The notes under the pieces were generated by a model, which was not told the origin of the DNA, did no database searches, and was given only the letters and a program-made list of their open reading frames with translations. From Emmonsiellopsis sp. PD_33 (lineage: Eukaryota > Ascomycota > Eurotiomycetes > Onygenales > Ajellomycetaceae), in the NCBI GenBank assembly GCA_032988165.1, contig JANTQF010000042.1, forward strand, positions 114,380 through 178,379: a DNA stretch of 64,000 nucleotides. Reading direction: 5' to 3'. Of the stretch, positions 10,073 through 22,245 are shown one piece after another. The position numbers were made by a program, and so were the translations under genes. How positions within the stretch are numbered: position 1 is the first letter of the stretch; each line of letters begins with the position of its first letter.

Positions 10073-12171
10073 TTACTCGTCCTCCTCTCCAGGAAGAAAA
10101 ATCTCATGGCCTGATCCTTCGTAGACCCAAAAGGCGGCTACACAACCGAGGCAGGATACAAACGCGACTAGCCACCATGCCAGCCCAACCATGCCGATCT
10201 CGAGGCCCAGTCCATACCATGACCCTGCAAACACAGGCCCTACGGTACGGAAGGCCGAGGACACGGACTGTCCAATTCCATGTACAGTGCCCAGCACTGA
10301 TGGATGCGGCGAACAGTTGTTCAGTAGAATAATCGACGTTGGCAACGTGAATGTTCGCGATAGTACCTGCAAAAACAGTACCACAATGATTGAAATCCAC
10401 ACCCATACGCCAGTTGCTTGGGCAGGCGGAGCAGAGCTAGAAGGACTGAGCGATATGAACGGCGCCAGTGCATAGGCGAGCGGGAAAATCGACAGGAACC
10501 ACTGATAGCTCCTGACAGTACCCAATCGGCCGTTTATCGTGGGATATATGGAAAACTGTAGGATCATTCCAATGATACCTACGATCGAGGTTGCAAATCC
10601 GACACTCTGTGGTGGCATCCCAAGTCCCCCCGTGAAAACAAACGGAAATTTCTGAGGCAGACTGGCAGGATCTGCTGGATTGTATCGTGGCGTGGATAGA
10701 AAGAGAAGCCAAAGATTATTGAACGCCCTATAATCTTTATGTTAACAGAACATGTTTCTTCAGGGGCCGGTTCCTCGCGATTTAACATACCCCATTTGGA
10801 AATCAAAAAATGCCTGCGCCACCAGCGTACAAATGACATTCGACGTCCAGATCCTGCGGAAAGGCAAAACTCGCTTGGTTTGACGAACTTTGCCCTCTCT
10901 CTCGCCCAACTCGTAGGTATTAAGTCCACCCGAATGTCCATCGAGCAAGTCTTCCGTACCCTCAGTGTCCTGGAAGGTTGGCCTCGAATAATGATAATGA
11001 CGCGACGATGGCGAGGAAACGAAATTCAGCCCTCGGGTGACTGACTCGACCAAATAGGACCACAGACTTGGGCCATTTTTGCATATCTCTAAGGTCTATG
11101 AGAAATTAGCGAATTAGCAAATCATTCCGTCTTCATTCTCTCTTCAAATAGGCTAATTACCTCTTCTAGGAAGCGCCCAACAAGAATTGCGCAAACACCC
11201 ATAAAAAAAGCATTCAATAACATGGGCAGCGCATAGGGGTATGAAATCAACCACTTGACGCCTCTGTCACCTCCGAAAGTTGAATTGACTCCAAATAATC
11301 GAGGATAACTGGTGACTGGGTCCGCGAGGAAGCCTCCCATCACTGCAAAACGAGACCAAAATTCAATCTTAGCTATCCAGGTTCACAAAGGTAGCAGGTG
11401 GATTTCAATGGCCGTACCTGGTCCGAATAACGAAGCGATATTAAACCCAATCGGCAAGATCAAGAAAGCCCGTGACTGATATTTCTTCTCCTTAATGTTT
11501 TCCGCAATCATGGTGCGGATTATTCCAACCATACCATTAACAGCTCCCCCAAATGAACGCCAAAACATTGCCTGCGTGAAGGATGTCGAGAACGCAACAC
11601 CAATGCAAGACACGGCAGTTCCTAATAACCCAACAAGCAAAACAAACTTCCGTCCACCCCATTTGGCGTCAGCAACCCGGCCCCATGGAATAGCCGTCGC
11701 AAACTGAGCAGCTGTGAACGCTCCTTGGAGAAAACCGGCTTGGGTGGATATTGCCGAATCGCTCAGCGACTTGTCAAACGATTTGAGCTGATAGAACATA
11801 TACGCCTGCAAAGAGGTAATTTGAAGGAAATCGAATACGCGACAGAGACCCAGTATCGCCAACTGGCTCTTTTGTGGAAGGGACATCCATGTCACCGGCT
11901 GCGGCTTTACATTGCTCTCCAGTCTTCCTGTCGCGGTGAAGTGCGATGTTGATGGTATCCGTTTATGTGTGCTTTCGTCTGTTGCCATGTATGCCTGTTC
12001 CCACTCCTGGTCCGAATCTGACTCAGGAAAGTTTCCATTCCGATCCTGTAGGTCGTTATTTTGTAAGCTGTGAGCGGTGGTGGAAGCAGAGCGAGCTTTG
12101 GCTGTGGCTGTGGCGTTTGAGAGATTTATACTCGTCGAGATCGAGGTACTTCGGTTATGGTTTCCTGCCAT
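10073..12171 (-). CDS. MFS transporter (DHA1/YCR023C-like)
   Basis: Four exons: 12171..11418, 11342..11161, 11095..10791, 10727..10073, giving 631 residues. A long Ser/Thr-rich cytosolic N-terminus of about 95 residues precedes the first six helices. The loop between helices 2 and 3 is GRVADAKWGGRK, the MFS G-x3-D-x2-GRR-type motif A in degenerate form. A central loop of roughly 100 residues (LEETLEICKNG onward) separates the halves. The second half contains FNNLWLLFLSTPRYN and the conserved RTFTLPTSIILLNNCSP segment. This arrangement resembles the yeast YCR023C group of proton-driven drug or metabolite exporters. Substrate unknown. The next ATG-like codon upstream is GTG, so 12171 is the chosen start. 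Confidence 0.88.
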
Positions 12172-14173
12172 CACTCGAACCCCCCTGTCTCTTCCGTCGT
12201 ATTCCCAGTTTCAGGTCGCGGGCTGAGTTGACAATCATCGGATGCCCTTCGATTCTTCTCGTTCTTGGATCCGGCAAATGCAATGCGCCTTGGGTTTAGC
12301 CGATGTCCCGCAGGTGCGAATTGAAATGCAAGATAAGGAAGCCTCTTCAAAAGTTGACAGATTACCATTGAACTTGAGTTTCAGACTGTCAACCGATCTT
12401 CAGTCGATCTCGCCGCATTAGCCTTGACAAGTCGGTGCAATATCGATATGATCATGCGAGGGGAAGTCAACAATGTAACAACGGAATCGGCCAGATTTCT
12501 CGAAAGCTCGAAAGTCTCTTTTTTATCCATAGGAAAAGGAGAGAAAATATCCAACCGCCTACGGAGGGATCAACCTTCTTCTCGTTGTGCCATTCGTCTT
12601 ACGATCCATCCCATCCAAGCGGAAAGGCAAGGAAAACCCAAGCTCCACCTGTCTCCAGTCCGCGAACCAGTCAGTAGTTATCTGAATATCTCATCTTGGC
12701 TTTTGACTCTTTCAACAACTTCCGGGGCCCGCCTCTGAAACTCTCACACTCCAGCACAACTATGCACCTCGAAACACCCTCCCGATTCCCTCAAAATCGC
12801 TACCGGGATCGTAGAACAAAGATCGTCTTCCCATGTTATCAAGCTGGCCTACTCAAAATACAACCATTGGGTTTTGGCATTTGCCGACGGACATTTCTCC
12901 ACTCCACACCTTGCAAACCATCCTGGATGATGACGTACCCTAAAATAAGGAGAGTGGCTCCAGCCTTACACGCCAACTATCGGCCATACTTGGCCCGCAG
13001 GTCGCTAACGCTAGATGGAATAAAGTTGGGGATATCATCAAAGACCAGACGACGGAAAATCCACATGTAACATGTGTTTCGTGGATCTCGCTTACACCCA
13101 TGTTTCAATTCTTCTGGTGGGTGCGCAGCGGGAATGGGACAAGCCGTTGGCTGACAACCATACCTCCTCACCTTGGAAACATTCCTGCTCGAACTTTGAA
13201 TGTCTATTTGGAGGAACAATTTCCCGAATCCCCCCTAACCCTTGCAAGCAAGTTAATTAAGACACCTCCCATGGCCCATTGATATATCTCATAGCAAAGT
13301 TCAAAGCAGAATCAAAAACAAAGATGATCAAGCTCTCCCCGAGCCCCCGAGTCCCCGACATGAAACGACACGCAAGCTCCGTTTTTATTAGTTTATTAGT
13401 TAACTACCTCTCTCTCCAAGTTTTCTTGGCCACCATTCTCGGTTTCCATGTGAGGGGGTCCTCGGACGCTGGGACGCGACGCATGGAAGTTTTATTTAAG
13501 TTAGGGTTTTCCACCCCACTATTTTTCTCTGGATCGGCTTATGAAAAAAAGGGGATTGTGTTCCAATGCCACGCGTTTTCTGCCGGACCTACTATTCTGA
13601 TCCACGGACCACGGCCAGGGGTAAAAGGGTTTTGGTGTAATGTATGTAATATTTGATACGGGTTGTGTATTTTTGATCGAACGAGTTATCAATCTTTTCA
13701 TGATAGTTGTGTTGGTGGTCTATTGATAATATGACAAGTGTGATTTTGATTTTCACGTTGATGACGAGTAAATATAGTAAATATTTCCGTTAAGAATAAA
13801 ACAATGGAAATTGAAACTGGTGTGGGAAAAAAGGAAAATATCTATATCTTCACACACAAAAACGCCAGCTCAAACCGCAGATATTGGACGGGGTGCTTTT
13901 CTTCCCCGTCTTCAAAATTGCACCCCAAAAAAAAGACAGAGAGAACAGAGGGAATTTTCCATGAGCTTCCCCCTTGCCTGTAACAAAAATAATTATAACA
14001 ATAAACATCAATAGATGCCCAGGCGAAGGAAATGAAAGAAAGAAATATTAGGGGAGGCCAGTCATCAAAATCGCGCCCGGCGCATCCCAAATCTTGAAGC
14101 CTGCCCCATACACATGAGAAAGAACCGCGAAATAACCCTAATAATAGCGATCCGTACTCACTCCGATAGAAAT
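12172..14173. other. 2-kb intergenic region
   Basis: Lies between two minus-strand genes. Short frames occur on both strands (up to 125 codons) but none has a recognisable motif or splice partner. The stretch 13640-14000 is AT-rich. No repeat with defined ends seen. Confidence 0.45.
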
Positions 14174-15286
14174 TCAGCGAAAGAACCGTTTAAAGGCCAT
14201 CGTAACCGCGAGGCCCGTAGCAATAATCGACCCGCTCATAACCACCGCCTGCAGACCCGCATTCATCATCTGTCTGCGATTCCGCGTCCGGCATCGATCA
14301 ACGAAGCCCTGCATATCGTTGCCCCGGGGGAAAGGGGCGTCCGGAATCTCCTCTCCCAAAAACTCGCACAGCGGACCCCATCCTTCGCCGATTTTGTATT
14401 CTAGTAATCGTTCGGCGGGGACTAGGCTGCGGACCTCCTCGACGTGGTTTAGATAGACCTGTTTGCCCTTGTTGGGGAAATCGCCTTTGAAGAATGTGTC
14501 GAAGAATTTTTGGAGCATGGGCCAGTACATGCTGGCGGCCCAGCTGAAGTTGGAAACGAGGCGGTGTTCTGGGTCGGTGACGCGCCACCAGACGGTTTTC
14601 ATTACGGAGCTGGGTAGAGGGGTTTGTGGTGAGTTTTATAGTTTATCAAAGGAGGCGGGTTCATTTCGAGTCTGTTTTTGGGGAGGTTATGTGACGGGGA
14701 GGGCTAAGGACTATTAGAAGGTTGTAGCATACCTGTGCCACGAGTCGACATCTCGGGTGGTAAGGATAACCTTGGCATTTGGATATGCTTCAACGAGTTC
14801 CTTTGCAAATGCGCATGCTGGCCAGTCACAGACTGCCTGGTTAATGGTACAAATTAGTTAGCGGTCGCTCTCTTGACCTTACTTTCTCCTGCACAGGGTG
14901 GACATACTTGACAATGACCTAGGAGCTGGTCCCATTCTTTCCGTCCAAATTCCCCTACACCATCGTATTTTGCGGCCAGCGCATCCTGCCACATGAGGCA
15001 ATCTGGAGGGTTTTCAACACTTGCGCTCATCATATGATAGGTATCGACGTATCCAAGTCGTTCAAGGGCGGCGCGCAAAGCTATATCATCACGGCTTATA
15101 AGCAACCCTATCTTTGTGTCATTGGGGATGTGGCTTCCAAAACATACATGCCGTGCCTGTCCGTCCAACACCAAGAGCCAGCACCTTCATAGGAACCGTC
15201 CGGTGACATTGTCGTCGATCTATGCAGGTGTCTTCTGTGAAAATGTCCGTTAATGGCTGGGGCTGGAGGTAGTCAGCGGAAGCCAT
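14174..15286 (-). CDS. Sulfotransferase-like P-loop protein with C-terminal membrane anchor
   Basis: Exons 15286..15148, 15080..14908, 14836..14733, 14609..14174, 283 residues. The N-terminal P-loop reads GVGRTGTAS at residues 39-47, the 5'-phosphosulfate loop of the fungal Sulfotransf_4 family. LERLGYVDTYHM and VCDWPACAFAKELVEAYP, followed by VILTTRDVDSW, are conserved in that family. Residues 260-278 form a hydrophobic helix followed by KRFFR, which looks like a tail anchor. Enzymes of this group are presumed PAPS-dependent, but activity is largely untested, so substrate is unknown. Splicing is supported by uninterrupted family sequence across all three junctions. The chosen start (15286) precedes MKVLALGVG by 32 residues; that inner ATG is a less likely alternative. 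Confidence 0.87.
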
Positions 15287-16644
15287 GGTCAAACAAATGT
15301 GGAGGGCGGAAAACGAGCGTAAGTAATTCAACCAAGTTGATTTTTAAAACTGATAAAAGGAAATAGAGAAGGACTGGATTGATGAAATATTCAAAACAAA
15401 AGAGTGTAGACCGTGCTGCTCGGATGCGAAAGATTGAAAAGTTGAAGACAGCTTGGATTTCAACTTTCAAGATGGTCTAGGTCCATAGCCTGGAGCCAGA
15501 TTTCAACATCCCGTCTCCCAGCTTGTTACAGTATCAGACATGATGACGGGGAAAATATGGAGACGGCGACCTTTCCGGCTTTCCACTATGGCTAGGGTGG
15601 AGATCATAAGAAAGAATACCGAGCGAGGGGCGGAAGTCTGGTATCTCTCCGTCAGGAAATAGAATCAAGGGGATACATAAACCCGGGTCTCTTTTGAAGA
15701 TCACCAACATTTTGACATCAATTCGTCACTTCTCATAGATTTCCCTTTAGCCTACCAGATACGGTAGCACACCAGCAGGGTGTTTTTCGAGAAACGCAGA
15801 AAGAATATCACCAGATTTATCCCCTGACGTATTGTCCTGTAATATGTATGAAACGGGACCCCACCGGAACACCTAACACCTGTGGCGACGGTACCACTGA
15901 TCTGCGCAAAAACCCCAACATCCATTTAAATTGATTTTCGTTCGTGTTCCACACTTGGACCAATCGTGGCGTTGACTATGAACTGGGAGAAAAACAGTTT
16001 CATGCTTGGCTTCATCAATGGTTTGGGCGAAAGGAAAATCGCGCCCGTTGTAACTCTAGTATCTCGGACATCGACGGCTCCCGATAACGATGGGGTTTGG
16101 ACATATCGGCCCTGCAGACCGGAAAGAACATCAAAAGAGTTACCTGATCATCTACTGATCTTCAGATAAACATCTGGTGGTGCTGATCCCCACAGGTAAG
16201 ATGCTGCGAAAAGGTGTTTTTATTGCACCGCACATGCACTGTTCAAGTCCGGAGTTCGCCATTTCGCCTAACGGCTCCATGAGGGAGAGATAGCCGAGTT
16301 GCATCGGCGTCTGTGGAACAATCATCGTGCTTGAACGCAAGTTCCGGCTTCCCGTACGGAGCCTGACAAGCCCAGCGAGTTCCCGATGACTGCCAGACGG
16401 GACGAGCAGGTCAACGAAAGGAGATCTAGAATCTAAACTATCAAAAATTCGTGTTGTGGTATCCATAGACGCATTTGGTAGACAAGAGTATTAGAAAGGT
16501 CCGCAGGCTTGGAGACCACGGGTGCACAAAAACTGGGACAAGAAGAAACCGACTGGGATATTCGAGGGCAGCATTAGTTTCGGGATCTTCTGCGATGGGA
16601 GACGACAATTATATTAACATGAGAAGGGATATATATTCGTTAAT
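15287..16644. other. Intergenic region
   Basis: Lies between two minus-strand genes. A 104-codon ATG frame at 16152..16466 (-) has no recognisable features and no supporting context. Nothing else found. Confidence 0.45.
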
Positions 16645-17467
16645 TCATTCGAGTTTATCCAAGTGCTCCAATCTTGTCAGCACGACCTGTTTGCTCGTCT
16701 CCTCGATCTCGCCTGCGAGAAACACTTCATCGAGAATCGCATAAACCTGGATCAAAATAGATTATGGCCGTCAGTTATCGGTTCTCTCTCATCAGAGGGA
16801 TCAATAGTTTTCAAGGTTCTTGCATATCCCATCCATTTCGATGCTTAGGGCCTCCGTCGAATCGCAGTCATGGTTTCCCAGCAGCTGAGATAACGCACCT
16901 TGTAGAAATTGAAAACCAAATCCAGCTCGCAGACATTGCCAAAAAACTGATCCAAGACCTCTACAAAGAAATGTATAGCTTCCAAATAGGCCAATTCGTT
17001 ATCGTTTGCATCCACGCAGACACAGAAGAATAGGCCTGCATACCGCCGGTAAACGATTTTCGTGCTGCGGCGGAACTCGACGAAGTTGGACTGATATTTC
17101 TGATCGCGAGGGGCAATAAGGCGGTGGACCTATATAGAATGGATTTAGACTCGGGAATCGGGAATGGTTATGTCTGGGGAGGACTGCGGGGGAGGCGGAG
17201 TGGGAGTCGGGGGGTGGAGGGAATCAGCGCCGAGGGGATGGAAAGGGAATCGAACCTCGCCCTTTAGCTTTACTTTCTCGTCATCCTAGGAGTTTTCATC
17301 AGTGATCATATCTCCAGAAATAGCCGGCCCGGATTGTCCTTACATTGTATGGCGCATACCACTTTGCCAGACGAGTCTTGCCTCTTCTGTAGGTTAGCCG
17401 GGTTCAACGAAAAGGGTTGAGGCGCGACATACTGCCGGTTCTGGATAAGGATGAAAGAGAGAACCAT
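16645..17467 (-). CDS. aps2: AP-2 clathrin adaptor sigma subunit
   Basis: Five exons: 17467..17433, 17386..17344, 17285..17256, 17129..16899, 16746..16645, giving 146 residues, close to the usual 142. The protein is nearly textbook AP-2 sigma: MVLSFILIQNRQ, then RLAKWYAPYN, VEFRRSTKIVYRRYAG, CVCVDANDNELAYLEAIHF, and the C-terminal EEIEETSKQ-type helix ending LEHLDKLE. It is the small core subunit that binds dileucine cargo signals during clathrin-mediated endocytosis at the plasma membrane. The first three exons are only 35, 43 and 30 nt. The donor after exon 3 is GTTCGA, a weak GT site, but no other junction restores the conserved GEVHRLIAPRDQ. Start is the first ATG and matches the family. 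Confidence 0.95.
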
Positions 17468-17878
17468 TCCGCAACAGATGGCCTGGTACTGAGCCCTCAA
17501 AATGGCTAATACTTCATGGGGTATATGTGGGCGGGCAAAAGTAGTATGGAATAGTTATTGCTGTCGCCGCAGCGCGCAGATGGATGCCGTCCAGAGCTCG
17601 GGGATATTCTGCCGGTGGCCACCGCTTTCATCCATCCAGCGCGCAAACACATGGGGGAGTAATACGGAGGAAGAGATTAGAGGCAAGGATGATTGTGGAA
17701 GTTTTTTTAAATAAATGATACAAATGGAATGTTAATTGGTGGATATCTAAGAAAATAAATAACGTATTTTCCTCCAAAAGATCCAGAAAGTGGAGTGACA
17801 TAGCCTACAGATTCAGGGACGACATCAACCGAGCCACGATATTCCCATCTTTGATACATAATAAATACACATTCCATC

Positions 17879-18574
17879 TTATCTCTTACCAAAAAGCCGT
17901 TTCATCCTCTCAGCTTTCGACGTAGTCGTAGACTAATCGCGGATCAGACATCATCAGCGTTCTCCATATTCTCAAGGGGGCCCCCCTTGCTTCTAGATAG
18001 TAACAGAGGGACATACCGTCGGCTCGACAGTTCGATCCGTTGCCTTGCTGGCACTGCTTGCCAGCGCAAACTCTTCCTCCCCTTCCGAGGATCCCCCATA
18101 TGTGCTTTCGCACGACCGCACGGGATCGCCATTGTAAACAAGAAACCACCCAATCTCCGCATCAGGCGAAATATCATCTCTAAGCTTCGCCAGCACTTCA
18201 GTCCCAGCAGTCGAAAGCCCTGGATCTTGCTCTAGGATTTCCTTGAGCGAAAAGCCCAGCCCGGCCCCGCCCAGCGACTTCGCGCCCATAGTCAGCGTCT
18301 TCGCTGCAACGTACGCGTACGGTTGGCTGACGGCGTCAGGGCTGACGTCATCGGGGTCATATTGTTCAAGAAGTTGGAGATCGGGCAGGAGGGAGAGGAT
18401 GTTGGGGTCGATGCGTTTGAAAGATTCGAGGACGGTTTGGCTGGTAGCGGGGTACTGGATGTATTCCGCGGCTGCGTCGAGGAGGTTGAATATGAACATG
18501 TAAGCGCGGATGCCCGGGTGTGGACCGCGGGCGCCGCGCAACCAGCGGAAGCCATAAACTAGGTAGGTCACCAT
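17879..18574 (-). CDS. flbE: FlbE-like developmental regulator
   Basis: Exons 18574..18017 and 17932..17879, 203 residues, matching the roughly 200 residues of FlbE. The N-terminus MVTYLVYGFRWLRG, DAAAEYIQYPATSQ, LLEQYDPDDVS and IGWFLVYNGDPVRS match the fungal FlbE pattern as I recall it. FlbE in Aspergillus acts with FlbB at the hyphal tip to switch on brlA and asexual sporulation. Without splicing the frame ends at 17993; the GTATGT donor and ATTAG acceptor replace that end with an 18-codon exon whose Lys/Arg-rich KAERMKRLFGKR resembles the family tail. An upstream in-frame GTG exists but the ATG at 18574 fits better. Identification is from memory of the family, so somewhat less certain than the fold-defined genes. 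Confidence 0.78.
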
Positions 18575-19124
18575 CTCGAGCTGGCTGGAGGGGACTGTGA
18601 ATGAGAGACAGGAAGAAACCCGCAAGGGCTCCGAAGGAGGGCAGCCGGTGGTTCAGAGGAACATGTTAGTGGGAGGCTGGGATTCTGGGAGTCAGTCTGA
18701 GCGCTGCAAGCAAAGCCAAGAGGTCAACGGTTATGTCAATGGTAGTCCTGGGGTAATGCTATCCCATCGTCAATAAGTCCACAGTACTATCCAAGAGATG
18801 ATGTGACGTTGCGCTAGGATCGAGATTGGATTAGTCAGCCACCTGATATCAATTCCTGCTGGATGGGATCTCCTCTAGGGATAGGGATAAATTCCCCGTG
18901 TATTTTGAGAAATGATGAAGTTAGACGCGATCTAGAGGCATCTATAGACTATTGTCCGAACTGCACTGCTTCATTTTCAGGGTAATTATGTAAAATCGTC
19001 GATAGGCACATATATTCTACTTAGCTGTCTACTGCGAGTTTAACAGTTGGATTTCTTCCCCTCTCTTCTGGCGATTCCGTAATCCGTAAATGCGAAAACT
19101 ATCACTTCATAATATCATCCACAA
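18575..19124. other. Intergenic region between flbE and GPAT
   Basis: Upstream of flbE and downstream of the acyltransferase gene, both on the minus strand. No gene or clear motif seen. Confidence 0.5.
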
Positions 19125-21254
19125 TCATTTCGTCTTCTTTTCCTCTTCTAATTCCTCAGCCCCACTACTCGACCCCCTCTCAACTGAAACAAAACCTTCA
19201 TCCGAATCGTATTCACTTTGTGCGCGCTGTCTCCCTCTTTCATGCATCGAGTCTCGAATGCGCCTGTTCACTTCACCCAAGTCATCATTCGTGATGGCAG
19301 ACAAGGGCTTGAGGGGAGGATCAAGGACACCAAATCCCCAACTACTAGACCGGCTTCGTGCGGTTCCGCTTTCGCTCCTATTCCGACTCTCTGGCCGACT
19401 GGGCGGCATGGTCTTCAGTTGCGATTGGTAAGCGCCGTCGTTAATGCGGTCTCTAACCAGTTTCTCCGATTCGAAATCCGGGAATATCTCCGGTGCGAAA
19501 GTCTCAATTACGTCCACGACCTGAGCGGACAATGCCTGGCGTTCTGCTCGTAATCGAGCCAGCGAGTTGGCGGATTTTGGGTTCAGTGCGAGAAAGAGAG
19601 GGGGTAGGGATTTGAGGACGTCCATTCCTGTCTCGCCAATGCGTAGCCCGGCGAAGGAGACGGAAATCATGAGGCCGAAGAAGAAGATGGAGAATATCGA
19701 TAGCGGAACCATGTCGGGGATGTAGGTTCTTGGGTTCATCCACCACGGTGCCACGGTGGAGTAATACCCGCCATTGCGGCAGTAATGTAGCCAGATGGAA
19801 ACTACCACGGTATACCAGGTATATAATGCCGGTGCGAGCCCCATAGCCACAAGGATCTTCCAACTTCCGACCACATCGCGCCCTTTGAGTTTCACGACAG
19901 AAGCTGCAAGAGCCTTGCGTTGCTTTTTGACAGAAACTATCTTTGTTGTGACGAAGACGGGCCAGAATAAAGCAACGGATGGAAGAGTCCCTATCGCCAG
20001 CGTGAAAAACTCGCCAATTCTGTATAATAGAGTCCCAAGAGCCAACCACCATGATCGATACTTAACGTCACCCCACTCGACTTGGTGGTCTCGGATACCA
20101 AAGGCTCGCAGGCGGCGATTGTAGTCTGATATAGCTTTTTTCAACTGGAGCACTTTTGGCTCGTCTTTGAACTGTGTATAACCCTTGAGAAGTCGTCTAT
20201 TCAGTTCGATCACGACAGGCAACGGAAGTTTCATGCGCAGGGGTTTATACAATCTCCTCGTAGCCTGGATGAGCATAAGCGTCTCGTGATCAGGAGCTTG
20301 CTGTGTAACGGCGGTGAGGGCTTCATTGATAGTCTCTAACAAGGACCCCACAGCATTCCGCTTAGCATCACCCCCCGCCTTGAATGCCTCGATCTGATCT
20401 GGATGAACCTGGACGGGATTACCAAACTCAACAACGGCGCGGGAGCGAAATTTATTCGGATGGAAATAGTTCATGCCGCATGGGATGATAGAGAGGCCAC
20501 AGTCGGGTTGCCGTGCTAGTGTACCGAGGGCAATAATTGCCGCGCCGGGCTTCAAAGGGAGTAAACTGGATCTATCGTGACTACCTCCCTCGGGAAATAT
20601 GCCAATGCATCCTCCATTGCAAAGCTCATCGTAAACAGCGTCGAACATCTGACTTTGGTCGATATAGGGGGCAACCTTGAAGGGGGTTCCCGTGCGCAGT
20701 CCGTTGTGAAGTGGGTGGTCAGCATCGAAGGTTTTGAACGGCTTTCGAATCCGCAGTTCCTGCGGCCCGAGAATTTCGGCAATTGTTTGCTGTTCCGCGT
20801 TCGTTTTTCCTATTCGGGGAAGAATAACTAAACCACCCTCCATGAATTGGCCATTGGTGAAGTCCGTCTCCTGCCCACGAACAAGAGTGGGATCGTTTTC
20901 TGGATCAGGCAGGTAGATTTTGCCCTTGGCAGGTTTGACAAGGTCCATTGACCTCACGACGGGCAATGCTCCCATAAAGCCAGCCATGGTACCGACATAC
21001 GGCTCTCGCATAGACTTGTCGGCGATGAGAAATGAAGTGCGGTGACCGGCATGTTTCAAAATACGCATCAATAGTGCCGAATCGACAAACTGGTTGGCAT
21101 GAGGTGCAGCGACAATAATTATAGGCCCGCGTTTTGGAATCCGCCACGCGCCCCGGGCATATACCTCACGGAAAAAAATGTCGAGACAGAAGGTGAAAAT
21201 CCATATTCCGATGTCGTAAAGCCACGGCACCATGAATCTCCGAGCTCGAGCCAT
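19125..21254 (-). CDS. SCT1: Glycerol-3-phosphate acyltransferase (Sct1/Gpt2 type)
   Basis: Single-exon 709-residue ER membrane acyltransferase that makes lysophosphatidic acid from glycerol-3-phosphate and acyl-CoA, the first step of phospholipid and triacylglycerol synthesis. Motif I is HANQFVD at residues 52-58, the form used in yeast Sct1. Motif III is FPEGGSHDRSSLLPLKPG, and the following GLSIIPCGMNYF is motif IV. Hydrophobic segments near residues 10-25 and between about 410 and 560 anchor the protein. The C-terminal 150 residues are Ser/Arg-rich and probably a phosphoregulatory tail. The length is near yeast Sct1 (759) and Gpt2 (743). Ascomycetes usually have one or two copies, so the Sct1 versus Gpt2 label is arbitrary. 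ATG at 21254 starts directly before the first helix. Confidence 0.93.
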   Translation of the reverse strand: MARARRFMVPWLYDIGIWIFTFCLDIFFREVYARGAWRIPKRGPIIIVAAPHANQFVDSALLMRILKHAGHRTSFLIADKSMREPYVGTMAGFMGALPVVRSMDLVKPAKGKIYLPDPENDPTLVRGQETDFTNGQFMEGGLVILPRIGKTNAEQQTIAEILGPQELRIRKPFKTFDADHPLHNGLRTGTPFKVAPYIDQSQMFDAVYDELCNGGCIGIFPEGGSHDRSSLLPLKPGAAIIALGTLARQPDCGLSIIPCGMNYFHPNKFRSRAVVEFGNPVQVHPDQIEAFKAGGDAKRNAVGSLLETINEALTAVTQQAPDHETLMLIQATRRLYKPLRMKLPLPVVIELNRRLLKGYTQFKDEPKVLQLKKAISDYNRRLRAFGIRDHQVEWGDVKYRSWWLALGTLLYRIGEFFTLAIGTLPSVALFWPVFVTTKIVSVKKQRKALAASVVKLKGRDVVGSWKILVAMGLAPALYTWYTVVVSIWLHYCRNGGYYSTVAPWWMNPRTYIPDMVPLSIFSIFFFGLMISVSFAGLRIGETGMDVLKSLPPLFLALNPKSANSLARLRAERQALSAQVVDVIETFAPEIFPDFESEKLVRDRINDGAYQSQLKTMPPSRPESRNRSESGTARSRSSSWGFGVLDPPLKPLSAITNDDLGEVNRRIRDSMHERGRQRAQSEYDSDEGFVSVERGSSSGAEELEEEKKTK

Positions 21255-22245
21255 TGTGACGAAGAGATGCTTGACTCGACGTTCGAATTCGGCCGGGAGA
21301 AGAGTGACTGTTAGTTATATAGCATCACACCTCGTTCAAAATATTGCAGTTCTTGCGAACGTGTGTTTATTTCGCGATGGCGGCAGTGTCCGGGCCGCCC
21401 AATGAGATGCGCTGGATTTTTGGCAGCGGTGAAACCTGGCGTCAAGCACTACTGTCGGATGCTGCCGAGAGCAACGACCATCGCTTTTTGGAGCGCTGGT
21501 GAGTGGATTCAGCGGCCCTTCGCTCGCATACGGATCGAAATAGCGAATTGAGAATGATGATGTGTGGTCAAAGTTGTAATTTTCGGTTGATAGTTGTTCC
21601 TGCGGATAAATCTAGACCAGAAGCCATGTATTGTAATCTTGTTTTCTGGTAATTTATTTATTGCCCAGGCACGCTCATAACTTGAGTATGAAAATGGGAA
21701 TGGAGAGCAAGATGCGAGGTTCTTGATATCTATATATCGCGGGTATGTACATTCATACAAAGATATGGACCCTGCAGCCCAGCACAGCTTTGTGCCACTC
21801 AACCCAGATGCTAATAATAAGGAATCCCGAAATTCGATGAGCGAATCGGTCGGCAAGCCGAGTATGTTAATTACCGTAACTCAAATACGCTCCGGAACCC
21901 TCAACTGCGGAGAGCAGGCAATTCTATATAGGGTAATATCAAGAGACTCTCGATTGGCTGTGTTTTGTGTGACCTGCTGGGTTACCTATACTAATTGGTG
22001 CCGAATAATCACAGCTGACCCTTTATGATCACGGGCAATGTTTGTTTGAATGAATTCATAGTCGAGAATTGTCCTGTGGATTTTAAGCTTGGGCAGGAAG
22101 TATACGGTAATTACGGGGAGTAGATAGTGTCAATTATGGGTATTTGGAGGCTATGCTGCGTTGTTTCGTCGAGGTAAAAAGCATCAGGGCACCGTGGCCG
22201 GGCCTTAGTCATACATTATTTTCATTTTTCGTGTTGTGACAACGG
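21255..22245. other. Intergenic region
   Basis: Upstream of GPAT and downstream of DPH5, both on the minus strand. A 101-codon frame at 21723..22028 (+) is unremarkable. No repeat or RNA gene recognised. Confidence 0.5.

Noticed and set aside
16152..16466. 104-codon minus-strand ATG ORF
   Set aside because: No domain or motif; not reported as a gene without transcript evidence.
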